From Oscheius tipulae (lineage: Eukaryota > Nematoda > Chromadorea > Rhabditida > Rhabditidae): a stretch of 64,000 nucleotides of DNA. The notes beneath the pieces were generated by a model. It was not told the origin of the DNA. It did not search any database and saw only the letters and a list, made by a program, of their open reading frames with translations. The number at the start of each line of letters is the position of its first letter. Position 1 is the first letter of the stretch. The stretch is from assembly GCA_037178975.1 (NCBI GenBank), contig JASJZH010000004.1, forward strand, positions 5,642,001-5,706,000, written 5' to 3'. Shown here one piece after another: positions 1 through 10,318 of the stretch. The position numbers were made by a program, and so were the translations under genes.

Positions 1-462
1 TTTCTCGATTCTTCTCTATGGTCAGCTAACCCTTCCTTGTCTTATCTCCCGCATGGGTTCAGAATAAAGTCGACAGCCTCTCTCAGTTTAGTCCTTCTGA
101 CTTGTATTTATCTGACACTACCATTTGTTCAATCCGATACAGGATTTCTGGATCGATTGACCCTGTCCCCTGTCCACCTTCCCTCTTCAATAAGCTCCTC
201 CCCTTCGCAGAGTCCACTGAACTGTCCCCATCACTCATTCCCTTATCTCCTTTGATCTCTGTTGTTCTCCGTCTCGAATACCTGATCGATTTTCTGATGG
301 CATCATGCTCATCGCTTTCCCTGTCTGCGTCGCGTTCCCTCCCAAAAAAATTTTTAGCCGCGTCTCGACCATTCAATTGTCTTATCGCGCTGACCGCTGC
401 TTATCGCTTTCCATAAACTAGCACCTCTTGCTCTTTTTTTATGCAATTCCAGTCTTTCAGTA
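1..462. other. Upstream region of GMP reductase, no gene seen
   Basis: No convincing coding exon is seen on either strand. The last 30 bases are pyrimidine-rich and end in a strong 3' splice site (gtctttcag, ending at 460) only two bases before the GMP reductase ATG. This fits a spliced-leader trans-splice acceptor or the end of a 5'-UTR intron. Confidence 0.5.
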
Positions 463-2254
463 ATGCCTCGCATCGAGACCGAACCGAAGCTCGACTTCAA
501 GGATGTCCTCATCCGTCCGAAGAGGTCGACTTTGAAAAGTCGAGCCGATGTCGACCTGGTTCGCGAGTACACCTTCCGCAACTCTAAGAAGAGCTACACC
601 GGAGTGCCTGTCATGTCTTCCAACATGGACACTACCGGTACCTTCGAGATGGCCACAGCTCTGGCTGCCAACAAGATGTTCACCTGCATTCACAAGCATT
701 ACACTGTGAGTTTACGGAGAGTATTGGAACTGTCAGGGGGCCTTCTCGGAGTTAGTCAGCGCGAGACAGATGAATGGGCTGGGGAAAGGACTCATTGTGA
801 GTCAGGTTGGGAGAGAGACGAGGGTTCTAAACAGAACAGATGGAAGCTTTTTGGAGTAATTGGGTCTACCGTACCTTTATACCTTGAGAGACGTGAAGCT
901 TACTTGTGTGCTGTCTAAAAGAGAACATTACATCCATTTTTGGGCTAAGGGCGCACCAACTCCTATCCATCGGCTGTTTTCTCTGAGTGTGTATCGAGTA
1001 AAGTTGGTGTCTCTTTAAACTTGAAGATTACAGTACTTTTGCTTAATCTTGGACTAAACGTTAGAGACTGAATGAGGACTGACTGTCGAAGAGATCAGAC
1101 TTCAATACAGAACAGTCGAAAGTTTCCTGAACACTTCTTATAGCGTTCAGGAAACTTTCGAATAGACCGGAGTGGTCAAATGAACTTGAACTCACTGAAC
1201 ACCCCATATTTCAGGTGGACGAGTGGAAGAACTTCACCGACTCGAACAAGGACACCGATGTTCTCTGTCACACTGCCGTCTCTTCCGGCATCTCTTCGGC
1301 CGACTGGAAGAAACTTCAGGAGATTCTTGACGTCGTTCCTTGCGAGTACATCTGCGTCGATGTGGCCAACGGCTACAGCGAGACCTTTGTGAACTTCATT
1401 CGTCAGTGTCGCGAGAAGTATGATCGCCACACAATCATTGCCGGAAATGTCGTAACTGGAGAGATGGTCGAGGAGCTCGTGATCACTGGAGCCGACATCA
1501 TCAAGATCGGAATCGGACCGGGGTCCGTCTGCACCACCAGAAAGAAGACAGGAGTCGGATATCCTCAGCTGAGCGCTGTAAGTTGAGAATATAATAGTCA
1601 ACTGCTGAGAGTCAACGAAAGACTCTATTCGACCAGGCAAGAGATGACCGGCTTGAGAGAGGTCCCCAAAGTCGCAAATTTGCACACTAGCTATTTCTGG
1701 ATCACAGCTCTCCTACCAGTTGCAAAGAATGTAAACCATCCAAACTCTCTGTTCCAGGTCCTTGAATGCGCCGACGCGGCCCATGGTCTGAACGGACACG
1801 TGATTAGTGACGGAGGCTGTACTAACCCGGGAGATGTGGCCAAGGCTTTCGGAGCAGGTGCTGACTTTGTCATGTTGGGCGGTATGATGGCTGGCCACGA
1901 TCAGAGCGGCGGAGAGCTGATCGAACGCGACGGAAAGAAGTACAAGCTCTTCTACGGAATGAGCTCCGACACCGCCATGATCAAACACGTTGGGGCTGTT
2001 GCCGAATACCGTGCCAGTGAGGGCAAGACCATCCAGATGCCTTATAGGTTTGCTCTCCGTGTTCCCTTTTCTAACTTTATTTTAGGGGCGACGTGAACAC
2101 GACCATCTACGACATCCTCGGAGGAATCCGCTCCGCCTGTACCTATACCGGTTCGGCCAAACTCAAGGAGCTCTCGAAGCGCACCACCTTCGTCCGTGTC
2201 ACCCAGCAGACAAACGACATGTACAACTTCTGCGAGGTCAACACTTCGCGTTAG
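463..2254 (+). CDS. GMP reductase, four exons
   Basis: GMP reductase converts GMP to IMP with NADPH in the cytosol (purine salvage). Exons are 463-705, 1215-1577, 1758-2047 and 2086-2254; the phases agree and give 354 aa, close to the roughly 345-350 aa usual for animal GMPR. The family landmarks are visible: the IMPDH/GMPR barrel start ([19 protein letters not shown]), the catalytic-cysteine loop [20 protein letters not shown], the segment [20 protein letters not shown] and the flap segment [11 protein letters not shown]. No CBS domains are present, which separates it from IMP dehydrogenase. Introns are 509, 180 and 38 nt. The ATG at 463 is chosen because it starts the conserved N-terminus and lies directly after a splice acceptor. 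Assignment is near certain from sequence similarity recalled from the family. Confidence 0.96.
1116..1161. repeat. Perfect hairpin in GMP reductase intron 1
   Basis: Two 17-base arms (1116-1132 and 1145-1161) are exact reverse complements separated by 12 bases. They lie 54 bases before the acceptor of intron 1. No function is known; an inverted-repeat scar or a small structured intron element are both possible. Confidence 0.7.
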
Positions 2255-3160
2255 AGAAGACAGCCCAGGTTCCGAAAGATTCATAATCATCCTGATGTCA
2301 CTTCTGTTCTTCCTCCATTCCATAACACACCTCTTGTTGTAACTCTTTGAGATGAATGTTAGACAGAAAGTTTTTTGATCAAACATCGCAAGACTCTAAA
2401 ACTGGGCGTCTATTCCTAGAGTCATTTTCTACGTGTTTACCAAGCTCGATGAACCGAAGCTGTTTACCGCATTGGGTGTTGGTACAGATTCGGTCACTAT
2501 ATAGACATATCCAGTTGGTAGCAAACGAGGAATTTGAAGGATCCCCGACTACAGAGCTACAGTTTTGAAGATAAGTAAATAGCGTGTTAGAGATGAACAG
2601 TAAGACAATGAGATTCTCCACAATTCCCATTTGTCAGAGTATGTCAGATGAACTCTGAAGTCGAGAAGGAAATACAGAAGACAAATCTGCTCTGCCACTT
2701 TGCTAGCGAATTGCCCAATTTCAAGAGATCGACAGCCGGCTAAATCATTGGGAACATCTTCAGTTGGAAGACACTCTGCCAGTACATAATCCTTAAAACG
2801 ACCAGTTTCATCCTTTTTCTCCTCCTCACCACCCACAGAGTTGATCTCTTTTTTCCTTCCAATGGTCTCCAAAGAAGACCGGGCCTATATTTGTTTCTTT
2901 CTAGCCCTGGCCACTCTTGTATGTTGTTCTACTTCTCCGCGAAAATCTCTTTCCAGGCCACTTTTCTAGCTTTCTGGGTAGCCGGCTTCACTGTTCTGGA
3001 CAATCTCTGGCCGTGGCCCGGCCCACCTTGATAAATGTGTTTATTTTCGAAATAGAGATCACAGCGTGTTCACCAATATCATACATAAAAGAAAGCTCTC
3101 TTTGTATTTTTTGATCTAGAGGAATGTTGTCATGGTTTGAGGGTCAAAGAGGGTACCGGT
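2255..3160. other. Intergenic, convergent gene ends
   Basis: This stretch separates the 3' end of GMP reductase (+) from the 3' end of the adhesion GPCR (-). I see no exon with consistent splice phases and no RNA gene. It should hold both 3' UTRs. Confidence 0.5.
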
Positions 3161-6100
3161 TTAGACGATGCTGACCATGGGAGCTCGTTCGTACAGATTC
3201 TGATGGAGCTGGAGATAGCAGTCCGAATGCATGCTACCGTTACTTCCAGCATCACTGTGCTTTGCAGTTTCGGCAACATGATCCAGAAGGGCTCTGGAGA
3301 TGTCTCTCTTCCTCTCCAGCGAGTTGCAAGAGGACGCTCCTTCAGGCTTCTCGCTGTGAAAGCGAGCTCGGAAGACGTAGCCGATAAATATGACGAGCAG
3401 AATGTCAAAGAGGATCTGGGCTATCGGCAGAATCACGGAGACCTGAAGGTAGGTTCCTCGGAGGAAGAACAGAACGATGACTGAGGCTAGGGCGAAGGTC
3501 TGAAAAGAATAGAGATAAAGATTGGTATTGATTTCTTGTCAGTGGCTTTTGTATAGAACAACTGACCAGATGGAGGTCTTGATGAGAGACGGGCGAAATG
3601 CGAAATATGCGGATGCCATTTTGATTTTGGAGTGCGCACCAGCTCCTATAACATAAAGTTGCGTATCGACAAATTACCGTAGTCAGTTTTGATACGCAAC
3701 TTGAATATTATACGAGTTGGTGCACAATTCAAAGTCAAAATGGCACCTCCTTGTACTCAGCATTAGGCCCGTCTCCGGGCTTGAACCGAACTTGACAGGG
3801 CAGCTAGACTGAAGACTCACAAGGCTTTAGACTTTCACGGTTCTTCGTTCTCCCTGGTGGACTGATGATCTCTTGGAGGGAGGTCATCAGTCCACCAGAG
3901 AAAACGAAGAACTGTGTTTTCCGTACTGACACTTCGTCTAAGAGTTCGTGACGGGACCAGAGAATCTGTCATATTCAATCTTGGTTTGTGGAGGAGGCAG
4001 CCTAATTACCTGGTTTGTCAACACCCTTTCCCGATTTCTTCTAAACAAACTGTCAACTACCAATCGACCTGGGCGCGACCCAAACCTAAAGACTTACCAT
4101 GAGGATAGAGACAAAACTGGCAGTGATAGCCGGTCCCAGAGCCATGTTTCTGTCAGAACTTCCACGGTTCCGGTACCTGAAGAGGATCAGTATGCAGAAC
4201 AGTAATTGTACCTACCTCGGTCCAGTGCTGGTCAGAGTATTCCATGCCGCGTAGATCATCGCCAGGGAGAAGAAGAGAACCGAGGGGAAGAGGTAGTTAG
4301 CGAGGAAGAGCCAGTCGACCCGTTGGAAAAGTCTGCAACCTCCAATATTCCACTCAAATCTAGAGACGCACCTGTCAAAGTCATGGAAATCTTCAGAGAA
4401 GTAGTAAGTTGTGAAGGTCAGTATCCCTGGGAGTGCTAAAGAGACAAATTCCCCTGTTCTACAAGTGGACCAACTCAAAGCTAGACTGAAGACTGACAAG
4501 GCTTTTGAACAACACGGTTCTTCGTTCTTCGTCCTCTCTGGTGGACTGATGATCTCGCGGAGGGAGGTCAGGACCAAGAATAGGGAAGCGGAGAGGGAGA
4601 GGACACAGAACTGGATAGTCAGCTGGAGCACGGGAGCCACGTCGAATGGATCTCCGACCTGAATCTACCTGTTTTGTAATAGGAAGTAAGGTTACCTGTG
4701 GGGCTAGGAGCATGACGAAGTGGGCAATATTCAGAGCAAAGATAACGAAAAGAAAGGCTAGCAGCGGGAAGTCGATTGTTTGACTCTTTTGTATCGCGGC
4801 GATGAACAGCATTATGAGAGAGATGACAAGTGAGATGAGAGTAGTGACTACAGGAATTAGAGTGGAGATGTCCTTGAAGTAGTCCTGTTCCGAGGCAAAG
4901 TAGCGTTCCTGGAATCAAGTTTCTTTTGAAACATCAAGTATCGTTTCACTCCCAGATTTTCTAGCGATTTTTGTTCCTCTAGCACTGTCTCAGTTGTCAC
5001 TGTGACCCTGCTACTGTTTGACTTCCTGCACTTCAGCCTCTAGGCACGTTGAACTCGTTCCAACAAACTGATCCTATTTCAAAAGCTATCCCAGATGTTG
5101 TGTCATGTCAAGGAGAAAAGTTGTCACTCTGGGGATCTCCCGAGCTGACTAACCCAATCACTCCACGCTCCAGGTACACTACTTCAAACTTCATAGACGG
5201 ACTTGAGTTGGTTTCAAAATGAAGATATTAGCCTACCGGTAAAAGACTGAAGACTCCCAGATGGCTTGTCTCACAGCGAACGAATCCATGATAGTTGGCG
5301 TCAATCCGTCTGATTCCCTTGGTCGACCAACCATTCTCGATAGCATCGTAGAAGACACAGGTGTAGTTTTCAGCCTGGTCTTTGGGCTTGAGGAGGACTG
5401 TGAGTCGACTGAACTGGACTGCTTCCTCGGAATCGACTTCCAGAGACAGGACGGGGCTTCTGAAAGAGATGAATGACTCAGATCGGGCTTTTTGACTCAC
5501 GTCTGGTCGACTATGTCAAAGAGAGTGGCATTGGTCATACAGGTGGCTCTGACCACTTGGTTTGGATCCACTTTTGGCAAGTTCAGTCGACACCTCGTCC
5601 CTACAGCCGTATCCACTGGATCTTGGAACTTATGCCAAGTGACTGTCTTCAAGATGAGTCCATGGTCCGGTGAGGCTATCGTGAACGGGATTGGTAGTCG
5701 TCTCCCCATCTCCTCGACCGAGTCCCACAGATCTGCCTTTGCCAATGAGGCGTTCCCTTGGAGTGTTTCAATGTTCAGAGCCAGAATCGTTTCCAGGACT
5801 CTCGCGACATTCTCCGCAATCTTTTGATCGAAATGAGCCGGTCCCGAGCTGTTCTTCGCGAAGGCCGGCACGTCCAAGAGCTCTCGGACGAATCTGAACA
5901 AACTGTTTTCAGCAGTGAGACCACTTCAAATACTTTGCTACGGTGTGAACTGTTGACACGGTGTTGGCGTTCCCCGCAAAAGTCCCGAGCATGCCCAGGT
6001 GTGTGAGTACGGAGGTCTGAAAAAGTAAATGGATAACAGCTGCCTAAAGTCGTTTGTGGCGCGCCATCCTCACGGTCATAAATCGACCCCGATGGCTATT

Positions 6101-9100
6101 GTTCTTCCTCAACTAGACTAATAGGTCCGAACACCTGGATCCCCAAGCATCACATTCGATTCTCGTAATGTCATTTCGAAACTGACCTGCTGCTTGCACT
6201 TCTCGTGTTCCTTTGGACGTGCCCACAGCGCTCGCTTACTCGTCTTGTCCCAGATACAGCTCCGCTCGAGAAACTGATTTTCCTTCGGATGATTGTAGGG
6301 GCAGTCCATCTTCAGGGTTATGTTACTGTCGGTGTCGGGCCAGTCAAGTCCTCCATAGCCGTCGACTGTCTTCTCCGAGAAGCAGCGGGCTGAAAATGAG
6401 AGTATTGGGTTTGAATCAAATACTGTCTGTCTACAAAACGGCTTTTCTTTCTTGACTGGTGTTCACGACTATGTACGTGAACTGGACTTTACAGTCTGCC
6501 TAACTGCGTTTGATTTCCATGGGTGAGAGTATCTGTGGGAGAGTCAGTAACTTAATAGTTACAACAGAAGGCGCCGCTCCAAGTCCTAAGATCTAATTCA
6601 GAAACGCAGTGACTACCATCATCTCTACGCAATCTGATTTCTTTGCTATTTCTACTGTTTTACTAAAAAATCATGCAAATTCAGAAAAAATGATTGATAG
6701 AGACAGTTAACCAGCATCACATCTGTTTGTAGTTAGAGTCCCATTCTTACTGTCCATCCGCTCTCCCACTCAAGGTCTCCTTATGTTTGTGTGTCGGCTC
6801 AATTAAATGAATCCAAAGGGGCTCAGGACGCTTCCGTCTCCGAAAGCTGTCAAGATGACCAAATTAGCATATTTGGCGGTGTTGCGGCAACCGTTAATGG
6901 CACAGCGCAAATGACGGATTGCGACGGCTCCATCTGGCACACTGTCCAAGCTAGTCAAATTACGTTCACCCCATGTGAAAAGTAACTGACCGACAGTCTC
7001 GCATCCAATTCCCGTGAAACCGGCGAAGCAGATGCAATGGGCACCGTCGTTGTCCGAATACTGCTCTACCCGGTTGAAGGTACCATAGTAGCAAAGAGGA
7101 ATACCGCCACGACCACATTCTCCGGGACAGTCCAGGCCTGAACTTGGCCCTTTCTTGGGAATAGGAAATGACTCACTGTTATGAAAGATCTGGAAGGCTT
7201 TCCATTCTGACGGGGTCGAACCATGAACATCTATGGCAACGACTTGGTAGGAGAAGTTGCCGGCAGGGTTGATAGAGAGCTGAAAAAGTTATGTTTCCAG
7301 CACAGAGAGTGATTTACCCGAGTCAGAGCAGATGTCTTCCGACCCTCGTACTCCTCCTCATGTATTGGCGTTTCTCCCTTCCTCACCATCAGTCGGAAAC
7401 GATTCGCGTGACCGTATTCGGGGACATCCCACTCGAAGATCTGGTAGCTGGGTGTGGCCACATTGACATGTAGCTCGCGGACCTCTGAAAACTTTTAATT
7501 CGGGTAGAGTAACTTTGGTAGAGGGAGAGAAGCTGACGCTCCACTAGAAAGCGTTGTCCAGAAAATAACTTGACAAACTCTAGTTAGAAAATTTTTGCAT
7601 TCAAACTGGAAAAAAAAACTAAAAGTATCGCTAATCAGGAACCCAAAGCCTGTCAACTCTAATCTTCCAGAAAGATATAAATAGTCATCTCCGAGGCCAG
7701 AGAGCCATTCGGAAGGAACTCTCGCCCCTGGACAAGATGGCCGACAAGAGTTGCTACGCCGGCGCTGGTGGTTACGGAAGCGGATTCATGGGAGGAGCCT
7801 CAAGCAGCAACTACGCCAGAGAAGAATACGCCTGGACACGCGAGGACTTCGGAGCTGCCAAGACCAACCAGACTCCCGCTGCTGCTGGTACTGCTTGTGC
7901 TGCTGCCCCTGCAAACAACCCGCCCGGAGTCTTCAAGCCCCGCACCGATCAGTCCTGCTACCTTGGACCTAACTGAATAAAGGTCTTGGAGACATCTGTG
8001 TTCTTTATCTTGTGTTACTTAGGAGGAGTTCCCTCTGGAAAGTCTTCTTGTGGCTCTACTTGAATGCTGCTGCCGTTGACTGGAGGAAGGAGCTGTTCAT
8101 ATAGCACCAACCGTGGACTGTCAACCTCTCCGCTCTTCTCGGACGCTCTGTTCTACGACGACTTCTTGGATTACCATCAACAACAGGAGACCGACAACTA
8201 CCGGAAGCTGTGCTGCTCGAAGATGTAGCTGTACTTGGGGGACCAGATGGTCTACTAATGACAATGTAGTTTTCAACAACTGTCAGCATGAAAGAGATCT
8301 CTGGCTACCGGCAGCTGCTGATTGAAGAAGTGGCTCTACTTGAAGGAATACCGTGTCAAACGCCTGTCCGCTCTACCGAACTGAAATTGAACGGGCGGAC
8401 GTGTGATCTGTCTCGTGGCTTTACCCGAAGGAAGATAACGAAGGGCAACAAACCGATCCAATAGAAGAAGTTCGTCTGCTGGACCCGTATTTGAAGAGAG
8501 CCTCGTTTCCCCTTCCTCCTCTTCACCCAATGTTTCTTCTCTTCCTCTCTTTCCCCTTCGAAAAGACGTCTGATTACAACCATTACGTCTACTCTACGCG
8601 ATGTCAGTATCTAATTGAGTATTCCCCAGACTCGTTCTTTTCCTTTCTCCCAAAACATACCTGATATCGTAACAGGAACAATAGTCACATTGGCAATCGA
8701 ATGTAACTGCGGACTGCCGTAGTCGATGGCCAGAACCTGGCTTCTGATCGGCTTGTACGGTATCAGATTTCCAAGCTCTTGGTCAAGAACAACTCGACCA
8801 TCAGCGGCCACAGTGAACAGTTCTTGCGGTTCGGTGAACGAGAGCTGTCTCTCAGAGTTGTAGATGACTGGATCCTGATCGGTTACCTGAGCTCTAGATT
8901 GGAGAAAGGAAAAGCGACAAAGCCTACGTCTAGCTTGGTTACCAGAGAACCGATAGTCAGTCCAATGGGGACGTAGAGCGTGTAGTCCATTTTTCCAAAT
9001 GTTGGAGGGTAGTGGTTCCTGTGAGAGACGTGGACTCGGAACTCCAAGAGATGCATCTTGTTTCCGGCGCAGAGTCTGGAAACAGAATGAGAGTGTCTTC

Positions 9101-9566
9101 GATTTCTTTGGTTCAAACTAGTAAACAGCTACTGTTTGCCAGCACCAAAGGACAGAATAGTAGCATATAGCTTCACATAGTCAGATTCTGTGATGGACAA
9201 ACTTGAGTAGGATGGAGACATATTGTGGACGAGTATGAGGTAGAAGACGGGGATAATGACTCACAGATGAAGTGTGCCCATCAGATCCGGACCATTTCTC
9301 GACTCTGTCACTTGACTCGTCGTGTAGAAGGCATTCTTCGCCGATTTGAACTCGAGCCAGCCGATCTCCGTGTCCAGTTGACCATAGCAACTCTTCAAAT
9401 TCTCCATCCTTCTCTGGAAGGAGACTCCCATGGTCAGACGCGTCCCCTTCTCGGCGCCTTCATGAATCCGAAGGTCGTAGACTTCTGAACACCAAATGTG
9501 AAAATGTGAAGACAAAAAGTTACCTTCAGAGAAGACGACGGGTAGTGAAAGCAGAAGCCAGATCAT
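3161..9566 (-). CDS. Adhesion GPCR, cadherin/FN3/EGF/HormR/GAIN/7TM
   Basis: A plasma-membrane adhesion receptor, read as 16 exons with consistent phases: 9524-9566, 9265-9484, 8928-9075, 8661-8886, 7318-7484, 7177-7279, 6991-7137, 6187-6389, 5934-6016, 5501-5893, 5237-5459, 4696-4908, 4372-4658, 4216-4332, 4098-4176, 3161-3499 (996 aa). Order: signal peptide (about 1-15); divergent cadherin-like repeat (16-100); cadherin repeat with VTDQDP (105-212); FN3 (213-302); EGF-like (304-350); HormR with GLDWPD and RSCIWDKTSKRALW (352-419); GAIN (420-650) ending in a GPS; seven hydrophobic segments from about 665. The domain order recalls Flamingo/CELSR in miniature, without LamG. The GPS reads SHLGVF, with Gly where Thr/Ser normally follows HL, and two of its four cysteines are missing. 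The boundary between exons 9 and 10 is the least certain splice (40-nt intron chosen over a 31-nt alternative). Intron 4 contains a nested gene on the other strand. Confidence 0.9.
3614..3745. mobile_element. MITE-like palindromic element in GPCR intron 15
   Basis: About 132 bp bounded by imperfect terminal inverted repeats: tgccattttgattttgg on the left and the complement of ccaaag/tcaaaatggca type sequence on the right, with a further inner inverted pair (gttgcgtatc / gatacgcaac). It lies entirely inside the intron between exons 15 and 16 and has no coding capacity. A related TIR-like string (gcgcaccaactccta) occurs near 951 in the GMP reductase intron. Confidence 0.6.
3802..3912. repeat. 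Partial copy of GPCR exon 13, folded as hairpin
   Basis: Bases 3802-3885 are a same-strand near copy of 4480-4571, which is inside exon 13 of the adhesion GPCR (shared agctagactgaagact and ggtggactgatgatct). Bases 3884-3912 then repeat part of the same sequence in inverse orientation (tcatcagtccaccag), so 3839-3912 can fold into a hairpin. It sits in intron 15 and is not needed to keep the reading frame. Confidence 0.65.
7676..7683 (+). promoter_or_regulatory. TATA box of nested gene
   Basis: TATAAATA lies 53 bases before the ATG at 7737, leaving room for a transcription start near 7706 and a short leader. The same box is present in arm B (20217-20224, - strand). Confidence 0.6.
7737..7976 (+). 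CDS. Small orphan protein nested in GPCR intron
   Basis: A single-exon gene for 79 aa with its own TATA box. The stop codon overlaps the polyadenylation signal: AATAAA occupies 7976-7981 and shares the final A of TGA. The protein opens with MADKSCYAGAGGYGSG and closes with DQSCYLGPN, so a K/Q-S-C-Y motif followed by Gly or Leu-Gly stands at both ends, flanking Gly/Ser-, Tyr- and Ala-rich stretches. There is no signal peptide or membrane segment. I do not recognise the family; an abundant structural or stress-type small protein is possible. It is transcribed opposite to the host gene. An identical copy lies at 19924-20163. Confidence 0.75.
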   Translation: MADKSCYAGAGGYGSGFMGGASSSNYAREEYAWTREDFGAAKTNQTPAAAGTACAAAPANNPPGVFKPRTDQSCYLGPN

Positions 9567-9690
9567 TTTTCGAGAGACGACCGTCCGATGGTCATCGACT
9601 GTTCTGAAACAGGGTCAGTTCATTTCGTCGTCTCATTAGTAAGTCAAAAGAGAGAGATAGATTCGAAAATCTGTCTCAGAGAGAGTCAAG

Positions 9691-9721
9691 TGAGAGAGAA
9701 AGAGAGAGAGAGAGAGAGAGA
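9691..9721. repeat. GA microsatellite
   Basis: A nearly pure (GA)n run just upstream of the adhesion GPCR start. Its placement 125 bases from the ATG means it may lie in the promoter or leader. Confidence 0.85.
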
Positions 9722-10141
9722 CGAACACATGGCTCCGAGAAAAACGACAATCTGTCACGAAATTTGCCTGCGTGTAGGTTAAGTGTCTGGAGGCTCGACC
9801 AGCTGGCGAGCTGGTATGAGTGTGGCCACGCCCAGGAGGGAGAGCTGCTATTCGAGGGGGAAAGAACATGAGGGGCGAGACCATGAGTCTATTGTCTTAC
9901 AGTCCTTTCAGGCTGTTCGGGAAGGGCGTGAGAACAAGGTTGTTCAGAGGGAAATGGGCTTATCTTAGGGAGTCAACTTGAAAGTAATCAAACAACTCTC
10001 ATGTTCCAATAGGTAAAAACAGAGAGTTTGTTCAAAGGGAGAGGGACTGTTTTGAACAACTAAAGTGCAATGGTATCTGTCTGTCCGTCCGTGCGTCATC
10101 ACAAGAAAAAAGCTAGCAAGTCATGGCATATCAAGAATTAA

Positions 10142-10318
10142 GTTGACAAGTCAGCTTTTGAGGAAGAGCTTAGGCTATTGGAGAAGCGGCGCAGTCGCCT
10201 CTTGACAATGCTACGTCAAGACTATGGAGCTGCTAAGAAGCTGGTACCCTCGTCTAAGGTTTTAATAGCTAGGGACGAAAGGCTGGACTGTCTTCACCGG
10301 ACAAAGCTCGAGGTATAA
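10142..10318 (+). pseudogene. Charged helix-prone ORF fragment
   Basis: Open frame of 58 codons after a TAA, without an obvious ATG at its head, ending at TAA 10316-10318. The translation contains FEEELRLLEKRRSRLLTML, which resembles a coiled coil. I cannot link it to other exons. It could be a relic of a transposon or gene, or chance. Confidence 0.2.

Larger units (their letters stand above)
7504..8524. repeat. 1,021-bp inverted repeat, arm A
   Basis: Every position x in this arm pairs with 27900-x in arm B (19376-20396). I compared both ends, the poly-A tract and the translated parts and found no mismatch. The arm lies wholly within intron 4 of the adhesion GPCR (7485-8660). It contains a TATA box, a complete 79-aa gene, its polyadenylation signal and about 500 bp of downstream sequence. 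Confidence 0.93.

Noticed and set aside
3570-3640. Exon-like - strand ORF starting MASAYFAFRPSLIK next to the MITE
   Set aside because: Joining its donor to the next exon creates a stop codon. Exon 15 joins directly to the exon at 3499 in phase and gives a complete TM6-TM7, so this is intronic.
6791-6985. 64-codon + strand open frame (MSAQLNESKGAQ...)
   Set aside because: It lies in the intron between the EGF and HormR exons of the receptor, has no similarity, and the receptor splicing is consistent without it.
9667-9721. GA-rich tract considered as CRISPR-like or satellite array
   Set aside because: It is a simple dinucleotide repeat with no spacers. No CRISPR array is expected or seen in this eukaryotic DNA.
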